Shown here: one piece after another, positions 54,028 through 64,000 of the stretch
Numbering within the stretch: the stretch's first letter is position 1
Layout: every line of letters begins with the position of its first letter
Assembly: GCA_951799445.1 (NCBI GenBank)
Contig: OX637296.1
Location: 17,794,001 to 17,858,000 of the forward strand
DNA: 64,000 nt
From: Pseudisothecium myosuroides
Lineage: Eukaryota > Streptophyta > Bryopsida > Hypnales > Lembophyllaceae
Direction of reading: 5' to 3'
Translations under genes and position numbers: made by a program
The notes under the pieces: model-generated
What the model was told of the DNA's origin: nothing
Databases searched by the model: none
Seen by the model: only the letters and a program-made list of their open reading frames with translations

Positions 54028-54545
54028 AATAGATACTTTGATGTTTTAGTTTGTAAAAAATAGGGAAGACAATTTTTGAAGAAACCAAAAATTGCCCGAT
54101 CGGGAAGACTTCTTGTTAAAGACATTTCACCAAAAGAATGATCTTGAAACCATCTACAATGTTCAAGTGAACGTGCAAGTGAGCACTATTTGTATGAATA
54201 TAGAGGATATAAAATAAAATATTTTTAAATTTCTCTTTGGAGAAACATGATTTTCTACTATGAAAATATACCATAGAAATTTTATCTCTAGATCATTAAA
54301 TTTGGAGACTCCATAGTACTCAAAATCCCTAAAATCCAAAACATGACATATTAATTTCATTGATTTTTAAAGATTAGATGATTTTTTAATTTTTTTGAAA
54401 AATATGAGATATGATTACACTCTAAACAGATATCACCAATAAAAATTTCAAATTCATGCGAGTCATATTTCAAAAGTTATTGCAAAAAAAAACTTCGACA
54501 CTCCCCATGTGACAAATAACTAATACCACTCTTTCTTGCAACGAC
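54028..54545. repeat. Diverged single-arm copy of the large foldback element
   Basis: Matches the right arm of the hairpin at 58523-59601 in the same order: TACTTTGATGTTTTAGTTTG, GGGAAGACTTC, ATACCATAGAAATTT, ATTAAATTTGGAG, CAAAAGTTAT. It is clearly older, with many substitutions, and lies in the 3' flank of the receptor kinase gene. Confidence 0.55.
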
Positions 54546-57500
54546 CCACATCTACAATCAAATCAACTGTAGTATAAAAAGCATTGATTTTAAACAAGAA
54601 TTTTTAATTCTTTAAAAGATAAGATCTCTAAATTGGAATGAACTATGAAAAAACTAACACCTAGTCTAATCACAACACCTAATATCTATAATTAAAGCCT
54701 AACTACTGCATAAAACATCTAATTTGAGCTTCTACTTGCTTAGCAATCCAACCTCGCACAATTGAAGAGATTGTTTGTGACTCTCAGAATCCAAATGCAA
54801 GTCGTTATCATCTTTTGCAATACATTACAAAGAAGAGTTTGGTGTTGAAAAACAAAAACTAGGTAATCCCATATCATATGATGAGCTTAAACCTTCATGA
54901 TAGTCTTCTAGAGGACAATCATCCACATTTTTGTTACCAATGAGCATGGCCACAACTTCGGACATTGCCAGACGCCTTGCTACAATATAGTGCAAACATT
55001 GCAACCCAACTTTCACAATTTGCTTGAACGTGGTCTCTTCTACCATTGTCATTTCTTCAAGTGATTTGTCTTTTAGATTTGGCAAGTTGTCCTTGGAATG
55101 CAATTCTTGAGCCTAAGCATCAACACAATTCAATTGAAATCAATAAATGGACAAGAATCCTAAATAGCATTAGTTTCTTCATTTTAAAAACCTTGCAACA
55201 TTATGAAAAGGTGTACATGATTAGTTACTTACCCATTGCACCAAATATTGTTCTGTAAGTGGTAACTTGAGATCAATCTTCTTTTGCCCACTCACAATCT
55301 CTAATAGCAACACACCAAAACTAAACACATCAAGTTTTGTAGAAACTTGGCCATAGCACAAATATTCTGGCACCATATATCCCCTACACAAACTCAAAAA
55401 CAATGAGGTTAGAAGTAGTCTTGATTCTTACATTCAACAATGCAATGAACAATTGAAGAACTCAATATTTGACTATATGAGTTTAATATAATGCCTTACC
55501 TAGTTCCAGCAACTGTGGATACACTCATGTGAGTTTCTCCATTATCAAATGATGGAAAAAAGAGTGCTAAACCAAAGTCTGCAATCTTGGGATTCCAATG
55601 CTTGTCAAGGAGGACATTTTCGCCTTTGATGTCTCGATGTATAATGGCAGGTTGGACATCTTCATGAAGGTAAGCTAAACCTCGAGCAATCCCTAAAATG
55701 ATGTTGAACCGAGTTGGCCAATCCAAATGCCCATCACTTCTTGAATCTCCCCACAAGGCATCTTCAAGGTTCTTATTTTCTACAAATTCATGAACCAAAA
55801 TTCGTTGGTTTTCTTTTATGCAGCACCCTTTCAGTTGTACCAAGTTGCGATGCTTTATATTTGATACAACAATAATTTCACTAAGGAAATCTTGGATTCC
55901 TTGCTCCATACTTAATTTGGTCAATTTCTTCACTGCCACATGGCTTCCATCTGGGAAGACCCCCTAATATGCATCCAAATTTGAAACACAAGGTTTTGAA
56001 GTCAAAAATCAATATTAATCCCTTGCACAAAATATGAATATCTAGTACCATTGTAGAATTGTAGATTTGCAAGGATGACAACAAAAAACAAATATTGATT
56101 TCAAATCTAAAACAACATAAAATAGAATTGAACTAATTGACTAGAATTGTACTAGTAATCAGTATGCCTAAAGTACGGTCTTGAAATCAAGTTAGAAATA
56201 TACCTTGTACACTATACCAAATCCACCTCGTCCCAATTCATTTCTAGTATGAAAATCTTGGGTCGCAACTTTCAACTCACTAAATGAATAGAGATTAGGC
56301 TTTACATCCCTTTTATCAAATTCTGCAAAATACAATAATTTTTACAAAATACAAATCTTTTTGTAACATTATTTTAAGGAAAATTATAGAAACCTTCAAT
56401 AACATCAAATATAATTATTCATCAAACTTATTACTTTGGATTTCATGAAGCAATGCAATTTTTTTCTTCAGCTTTTGGATTACAAAAAATCCTGTGATAA
56501 AGAAAGCAACTACTACACCGCTTACACAAGGAATGACAATTTTAAAAAATTTGTTGACAATGGTGAGTTCTTCAACTGCCAATCCACATTGAATAGTTAG
56601 AAGACAAACTTGTGAAGTATTCCAAGAATGAATGCTGTTTGATTCAAAAATTCATCATCTATAGACTAGCGTACGAATAGTCCTTATAAAAAGGTTCAAT
56701 GTTTCTATTAACAAGAAACATAAAAATAATAATAATTTAAAATAATATTTAAAGAAGTGAAATTAAAAATATATATTACAAAGAAATTTGTAATAATTAC
56801 CTTCTATAGGAGACATTGCATTGATTCGGCATACATATCGTAATAGTTTGGTTTTGTGACTTGAGTATGTACAAATTGGATTTCCGAATAAAAAGATTTT
56901 GGCATCCAAGAAAATACTTGATTCACTAAAATATGATGTGGCATCATTGGAAGGGTTAAATGAGTGATATTGTTATACAACAATGAAATCAACTTGATTC
57001 TGGAAAGTTGACATGAAATATTTGGCAAATATAATTCTCCACTGATATTGTTGTAATCTAAAATTCTGCACATAAATCAACAATCATTGCTTATCAATAT
57101 TTTTTGAAATTTAAAAACAATTGAGGCATCAAAATTTTGATATTATTTTGAATTATATATATACTTAAATTTTGAATTAAAATTTTAAGTATATATAAAA
57201 CTAAAATGTATATATTTAAAAAATAAATAAACAAACAAAATCATTTTTTAATCGCCAATTTGATGGGGCACATAAGCTGGTACAAACTAGCAAGATTTTC
57301 TCTATGACAAGATTTGGGTTGATTTTTTTTCCATTTGCACATTTGCATGAAGTCAAACGACCCTCTAAAGGGATGAAATTTTCTCTAATGAACAATGACC
57401 AATCTAAGAAGCTAAATTCATAACAATTTAATCAATGTTTTCCACTTATTTATTCATCATTAAACCGTTGATTTAATATATTAAGAATTTAGTATACTCA

Positions 57501-58522
57501 AAAATTTGATTAAAATCACAAGTGCTACTTCCAATAATTGAAAATTAATTAGACAATTAGATCCTAAATTTGCTATCAACTTGAAACTGATTGATTTTAT
57601 GAAATTGTACAAATATAGTTTGATCAATAGAAATTGTAAGAGAACCTTTAAAAACTCCAATGATATTCATGTACTTACATGTCTTCAAGAGTGTCGGATT
57701 TAAGAATTTCGTTTGGAAATTTGCTTACAGAATTATTTTGCACGTATCTGCACAAAAAAGATAATGGACTTAGGTTAAAATATAAAGTAATTTGAAATTT
57801 GATTAATTAAAATTCGAAATTACAATTTCAACTAAAATGCAAAAATATCAATAAATATGAGTATACCTCCAAATCATTATGACAAGTTCAAATATTCAGT
57901 AATGAAAGTATACTGAGAAAAAATTCAAAAACAAATAGTGGCATATACAATATATTAATAACTTTCAACTTACATGGATTTGAATGAAGGACAAAGTCGT
58001 GAAGTTTTTGCCAAAGAGGTAATATCGGTAATGAAGTTGTTTGAAATATCAACAATTTCTAGGTTTTCGGCCTGAATGACAAACTTTCCTTTTATTTTGT
58101 TGAAGCTGACATTCCTACAATCAATGAACAAATACAATCAGATTCACTAGATACTAGAACATACTATGTATTTGATCAAAATCAAGGTCAAGCTAGAACT
58201 TTGAACATTTTCAACCTCAATCATTCAAAATCAATCTCAGGATTTGTTTGTCAAAAAACTTACAAATATTGAAGTTTGGTAAAATCATCCAAAGGTTCAT
58301 AATGCGGCGAGGACTTGTTCTTGTAATTGAAACGCATTTCCGTGAAAGAATTCATTGATAAGTCTCTGCAGAAAAAGTACTTGAGAATCACAAAATGTCC
58401 ATGAATTACAAATTGGCAAATCAATTTGATTGTCTTGTTACTCTTGTTCAATACATACGTTGGTCAAGTTGATAAAAGAGCAAAGTTCAAAGCATCCAAA
58501 ATGTGTTGTTTAAATGCTCAAC

Positions 58523-59601
58523 GGGTGATTGCATGAAAGACTAGTCGATTTTGTTCCACGTTGGCAAAATTGGGGTTGTCTTTTGCAATAACTTTTGAAT
58601 TATGAATCCAATGTCAAAAACAAAAAATAACATGTCTAGATGTCTTGATTGCAATTGTAACCCTTATTTTTCAAAAAAATAAAAAAATCATTTAATATTT
58701 AAAGTTCAATTTCTCTAATTTGTCACACTTTCAAGTTTAGAGGTTTTGAATACTATTGAGCGGTTTAAATTAATGATTTTCAGTTGAAATTTCTATGGTA
58801 CATTTCTATAGCAGGCAGACATGTTCCTACCAAAGGGCATCTAAAGATACATTATTTTGTGTCCTCCGCATCTGTGCAAAGAGGCATCCCTTGCGCGCGC
58901 AGTTGTAAACAATAGAAATGGTTTTGACCTCATTTTTTCATTGAAACCCATCACTAGCAAGTCCTCCCAAATGGCCAATTTTTATTTTTTTTATAACTGT
59001 TTTTCCTATTTATTACAAATTAAAATGTCAAAGTATGTATTTTTTTCTCCACAATTCTATGTCCGAGAATATGTCCCAAAAAATAATACTTTGACGTTTT
59101 AATTTGTAATAAATAGAAAAAACAATTATAAAAAAAACCTAAAACTTGGCCATTTGGGAGGACTTCCTAGTGATGGGTTTCAACGGAAAAAATGAGGTCA
59201 AAACCATTTCTATTGTTCACAACTGCACGCGCAAGGGAGGCCTCTTTGCACAGACGTGGAGGACATAAAATAATGTATTTGTAGATGCCCTTTGGTAGGA
59301 ACATGTCTGCCTACTATAGAAATGTACCATAGAAATTTCAACTGAAAATCATTAATTTAAACCGCTCAATAGTATTCAAAACCTCTAAACTTGAAAGTGT
59401 GACAAATTAGAGAAATTGAATTTTAAATATTAAATGATTTTTTAAATTTTTTGAAAAATTAGGGATATAATTACAATCAAGATATCTAAAAATAATTTTT
59501 TTATTTTTGGCATTGGAATCTTAATTCAAAAGTTATAGCACAAGACAACCTCGTCTTGCTAAAGTGTGACAAAAATCGACCAATCTTTCATGCAATCACC
59601 C
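58523..59601. mobile_element. Giant foldback element (1.08 kb) in a receptor-kinase intron
   Basis: Left arm 58523-59036, 49-bp loop, right arm 59086-59601. The arms are inverse copies along their full length at high identity, for example GACATGTTCCTACCAAAGGGC paired with GCCCTTTGGTAGGAACATGTC, and GCATGAAAG paired with CTTTCATGC at the outer ends. It lies wholly between LRR exons 60034-59951 and 58365-58264. It has no coding capacity. Confidence 0.85.
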
Positions 59602-61327
59602 CAACACATTGAAGATTAGAATGTTCAATTGCCCAAAGTTTTGAATTCTAGTCTTGCAAGTGCGTAGATGAGTTTCCAAAAACTCAAAGCCAGGCTAGAA
59701 ACCGAACTTGAACCTTAGCACTCTAAAATCTAGGATCTATATATGTTGATTTGAGCAACTCGAAATCGCTCCAATGAGCTCTTCATTATAAGTTCTTTAC
59801 CATGGATACCAATCCCATGGAATTCCACCACTAGTAATGTAACAAATGTGGGTTCTTTACACTGTCTTTAGCGCACGTACAAAGTATTTAAGTGAAGAGT
59901 CTTTCATAATGAAATCAATTCAAGAGATATAGGTGTATGGTAGGACTTACAGGGTTTCAAGCGCATCATTATATTGACAACCATAGCCAAACCCATTGAA
60001 AATGCTTCCATTGAAGGAACAATTGAAAAGTACTCTGAAGAAACATGCCACGTGAAATTATACTCCAATTGGTTAAACGCTATATATCTACAATTATTGC
60101 AAAACATTTTGATGTTGTGCTCTATGGACGCTCAAAACAACCAAATGAACGTGAACTTGTTGCAAGTCCTCGTAGACAGGTACTACTAGCTCACGTACAT
60201 AACTCGAAGAACTTGCAATTGAGAGGAACAGAAAAGTCCTGCCGGAAGTGGTCCAGAGAGCTTGCTCGCATGTGATATATCGTTGGGCACAAGAGAAATC
60301 AATAAGAAAACGCTTGAAATTGGACAAATTGAATCAATTGAAAGGGTCAAAGGCACATTGCAATTGAGCAATAGCCAAACATGAGAGGGAGGTCTCAATA
60401 AAACAACTCAAGTTTGCAAACCCATATCCCACTCAGTTGATAGTTGATTTCAACGTTAAATTGGCACGATTCCGGCTCCAAAAACTGTGACATGTACATA
60501 AATCTAGGACATTTATGGATTTATGTTTCAAAATGAACGTTCCAAACAACAATATTGGAATATCGCCAATTTAACAAGATTGATGTTGTTGCAAGTAGTT
60601 GGTCTATGCTCTCAAGTTTTCAAATGCATACATCAATATCTGGATTTGAAATTAAAGTGCTAAATGCCTCGAAAAATTGCTTACAGAATCTCAAGATTGG
60701 TCAGATTTACAATTGCAGGAGGCAGTTCCCCAACAAGTGGCGTGGAGTCATAGTCCCAGGGCCTGCAGGCAGATGTATAAACATTCGTCACTTTGAAGGT
60801 CTTTCATCACAAATCCTGAGCCTAGAAAAGGATCCATCCATCCCTAGCATGAACTGAAATTAAAGGGACTACATTCAAATCATGTGATTGTGTTCACCAA
60901 ATTAATTACGTACTGGCTTAATTGAAGCTCCAATGATGAATATATATGGGAAGTTCTTATTGAATTCAATGAAACCAAATTTCCCATAATCTAACCTCTA
61001 CTTCCACGGATTTATTCTAGGTTTGGGTGAACCAGCCCATACTCTCGGCCTTGAAGATTTGCCCGGATATGCAACTAAAAATCTGCCCCAAAAAATCAGT
61101 TTTTGTTGATTTGGCATAAATTTCACTCCTTTGGCACTTTCAGGCCGCATGAGCTGACCACCCATACTTGTGCTAGTTCTTAGAACATTGCTTAGATGTA
61201 TGTCACAATAGTTGGCAAAAATTCATTTGATGCTTTCTACAGTTGGTTATCCTATAAGTGCGCGGAACTTTAATTTACCAAAGTGACACCATTTGTAATG
61301 AACTTAATTTAGTGCAGGCTGAAAGAG

Positions 61328-61345
61328 CACTACAAGAAAAGCGTG
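61328..61345 (+). repeat. Isolated CACTA-type terminus in receptor-kinase intron 2
   Basis: CACTACAAGAAAAGCG matches the tips of the other CACTA-type elements here. No inverse partner was found within the window, so the element is truncated or ends beyond recognition. Confidence 0.35.
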
Positions 61346-61911
61346 CCATCATTTCCACAAAAATATCGAATACCATTGTCGTGAATCTAATCTTACAAGG
61401 ACGCTAATTTAACTCCCTTGATCATTCACTGAACGAATCAATCAATTATCGATGTGAAAGCTTCAATGATGCATCAGATAAGGGAGGGAGGGGGGGGGGG
61501 TCAATGATGCATCAGATCAAGGTCAAGAGCGTTGTGAACTCACCAGAAGTCTACCACACTGCTGTAATAGACCATGTCCTTATCCTCAAGCTGATAGGAC
61601 TTATCCTCACGTTAAAATTTATATTAACGTTTAAATTACAGGGGTGTCCCTCAATATACCAGCCCCAGGTATTGAAGATATCAGGACTGGTGCCTGCGTC
61701 TAACCAAGACTGCATCATGTTCTGCATAGCCTTTCCTACACAGAGCAAGCACACACATGCACAATCAGTCGACTCACTCACGATAATGGTCAAACATAAT
61801 TTCTCAAAATCTATTCATTTAGAAATTACTAGAACAGAGTTTGTTGCAATGCAGCAACAACAAAAAGGTTTCATCAACCTGCAAGGCATGTTGTATTGAG
61901 AAGATGTTTAA

Positions 61912-62670
61912 CCCCTAAATGACGGACCCATGACCATTGATTTCAAACCTCACTGTCCATCACTCAATTTGCTACCATTTTGCAACTAGATTTGTATGAA
62001 ATTTTTTATATTTATTTCTCAGAGACTACATTTTTATATTTATTTCTCAGAAACTACATGTCTTCTTTACTTCACAAAAAATTTAGATTTTTTTGTGGAA
62101 AATTGATTTTTTGAGAATTTTTGAAAAGAAAGTGAAGAAAAATCATATTAAATAGAAAATTATTTCAAAAAATCTGAAAATTTCACCATGTGCATATATT
62201 ACAATGACAAACATCATGGTGTAAGCTCAATTTCCGTGTCATTCTATAATTAAAAAATAATAGACATTGAAAATACACCCAAAGTTCAAATTGCAATAAA
62301 ATATTCAATATTAGAAAAAAATTCAAAATTCAAATTGGAGTAGAAACTAGAGTAGATGACCTTCATTTTGTTAGTTGGGCTCAAACTCAAAAAGAATCAT
62401 TTTTTGTGGAAAAATTTCAGATTTAGAGCAAGGATCTACATCTTCCCAAAATACACTAAAATAGCATATTTGGTGATCCATTTTTTTTAATAACTTCTCA
62501 TTTAAGTGAAGACAAACACTAGCAAGACTACAAACTCAATTGGATACTCTTCATAACCCAACATGAAAGGTCAAGAAGGAAAAAGAGGATGAAAAATTGC
62601 TTTTGTATTCTTTCCAACATACAGTATTGTCATTCAAGCGCCACGGAATGGCGCCTGCGGCGCTCCAGGG
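61912..62670. mobile_element. Possible second TTAA-flanked element
   Basis: TTAA at 61908-61911 is followed by CCCCTAAATGACGG, and CTCCAGGG precedes TTAA at 62671-62674. The inverted ends agree over only a few bases (CCC(C)T), so this is much weaker than 41239-42157. It lies in intron 1 of the receptor-kinase gene. Confidence 0.3.
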
Positions 62671-63430
62671 TTAAAATGTAAGTAGGGTTTAGCGAGAACT
62701 AATGAATCAAAAGTTGGGCGGATGAGAACGTAACGGATGATGGATGAAATTGTAATACAACTTGCATTTAATAGAAAAGATAATATAAGGGATAAGAGAT
62801 AGGGCTTTGAACTACTGTAGCTAGGAACCAAAGTGGTTTTTACGTCCATCTGCAACTGCAGCAAAAATTCTCATCTGAAACTTAATTTACTAGAACCATT
62901 TTATTTACATCTAATAGCTTGTGGTTTCAGGCAGAGCACATATAATCACTTGAAAGTCCTAACTGGCATAGCAGCCCTTGATAGCCGCATTTTGGCATAC
63001 CCTATTTTGATATTTCCACACTATTTCAGTTGCTCTATGGTGGTGACTGCAATTGCTGCAGTGAATGATGATTATAATCAAATTTGGCAGATAGGCCGGG
63101 CAAGCCACCAATGTCATTAACACTTTAAAATGACACGATTCCTGTGCCCAAAATTGGGACATAAATCTACACAAAGCTCTAAAAACAAGGACAGGTTGCC
63201 CGTCCTGAAAGCTGCCAACGTAATGGTCTAATGGAGTACCGCCCATGAAATGAACTTGACGTTAGTGAGTTATAACGAGAAAATTAATTAAATCAAGAAA
63301 AAAATCTCGTACTTTCAAAAGGCTGGTTATGGGGAGTAAGAGAGGAAGATGCATCGCCTTGCGAATGAACCCCCGCCATGGCAGCCATGGCACAGAACAG
63401 GTGAAGCAAAAGTAGCACGTTCCACCCCAT

Positions 63431-64000
63431 GATCGACAGATCGACTCCTCGACCTCCCCTTGATCGAGCTTCCTACACAGATCCACAGAACTGGATCGAC
63501 TTCCAGCAGTAAACCGACACCCTCTGGAATCGATCGCTGAACTTCAATACTTTCTGTCCACCGGTATCAACCTACGTCAACTTCGTGAAATATGCGGAAA
63601 CTCACGAAGTTGGTACTTTCCAGACGCTCGTTTACAGACTGCAGTTTATACCAGTCCTACTTTTACGTACAGCACTGCCACTCGGATGTCCGAAGAGAAA
63701 CTCTGGCCCAAAATTCGACCGGTCAGGTACAAGAACAAACTGGATGGATCCGCACGTACTGGGTGCAATGCGGGAGGTGTGGTAGTTAAACCCGAACACG
63801 CTGAAATAGAATATTTAGAGAACTAATCTTCCTCGGTACAATTGCGTTTCTAGATCGAGCAAGCTAGCTAGTACACCCAACTGATCGAATCAAACGTACT
63901 CCCACTGCAAGCTCACCATTCTGCGACACTAGAAGGTTCACTCAGGAGCAGGAGGAATCGCAAGCAATGCATGGCTAACTAGCTCGTCTTCTCTCTTCAA
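63431..64000. promoter_or_regulatory. Upstream region of the receptor-kinase gene
   Basis: GC content is higher here, as expected of the 5' leader and promoter of the minus-strand receptor-kinase gene. Two overlapping plus-strand frames (63585-63789) have no recognised similarity. No other gene is seen before the window ends. Confidence 0.35.

Larger units (their letters stand above)
54825..63430 (-). pseudogene. LRR receptor-like kinase gene, 14 exons, with two frame breaks
   Basis: Exons: 63430-63313, 61735-61544, 60762-60685, 60264-60199, 60034-59951, 58365-58264, 58114-57974, 57747-57679, 57065-56801, 56575-56435, 56322-56204, 55963-55500, 55383-55233, 55112-54825. The order is signal peptide (MGWNVLLLLHLFCAMAAMAG), LRR exons of 66-141 bp all in the same phase (GELPPAIVNLTNLEIL, KLSGPLPAGLF, DLSMNSFTEM, LNVSFNKIKG), an FLFGNPIC cap, one membrane segment (VIPCVSGVVVAFFITGFFVI) and an RD-type kinase: GRGGFGIVYK, VAVKK, HRDIKGENVLLD, DFGLA; VPEY replaces APEY. 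It resembles the LRR VIII class. Exons 61735-61544 and 57065-56801 are each one base short of an open frame and hit stops. If the missing bases are assembly errors the gene would encode about 759 aa; otherwise it is a recent pseudogene. Confidence 0.75.

Noticed and set aside
61466..61520. Short direct repeat TCAATGATGCATCAGAT around a G-run as a mobile element footprint
   Set aside because: It is a 35-bp local duplication at a homopolymer-rich site, explained by slippage.

Overview
The window is nuclear DNA from a land plant. Every protein gene found is a plant housekeeping or plant receptor type. The genes are split by introns with GT-AG junctions, several conserved genes look most like plant homologues (SCYL2, katanin p60, Mn-dependent ADP-ribose/CDP-alcohol diphosphatase), and the spaces between genes are AT-rich and full of MITE-like foldback elements. 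Gene spacing and a transposon-type protein remnant suggest a bryophyte or other non-seed plant, but that is inference.

Layout. 1-5.0 kb: repeats only, including a mariner-like element with a CACTA-type foldback nested inside it. 5.2-5.4 kb (+): an intact bL33-type ribosomal protein gene, with a tandem copy of its 3' end. 7.7-14.2 kb (-): a complete 15-exon SCYL2 pseudokinase gene (893 aa). 15.76-16.75 kb (+): an intronless-CDS metallophosphoesterase (331 aa), head-to-head with SCYL2. 17.7-22.9 kb (-): a ten- or eleven-exon gene for a roughly 1,000-residue helical protein that I do not recognise. 26.9-28.1 kb (-): a full-length but broken copy of the metallophosphoesterase. 31.9-36.6 kb (+): a complete 9-exon katanin p60 gene (553 aa) with a related short element in three of its introns. 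36.6-54.8 kb: a gene-poor AT-rich stretch with a TTAA-flanked inverted-repeat element, CACTA-type elements, tandem repeats and decayed transposon coding sequence. 54.8-63.4 kb (-): a 14-exon LRR receptor kinase whose exons are each recognisable but whose frame is broken by two one-base deficits; a 1.08-kb hairpin sits in one intron.

The genes do not form an operon-like unit. SCYL2 (clathrin and endosome trafficking), katanin (microtubule severing), bL33 (organelle-type ribosome) and the diphosphatase act in unrelated pathways. The most striking shared feature is that three neighbouring genes (bL33, SCYL2, diphosphatase) each carry a 160-300 bp tandem duplication that includes one end of the coding sequence. 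All exon models were built by hand from frame continuity and splice motifs. They are internally consistent (phases close) but untested against transcripts.
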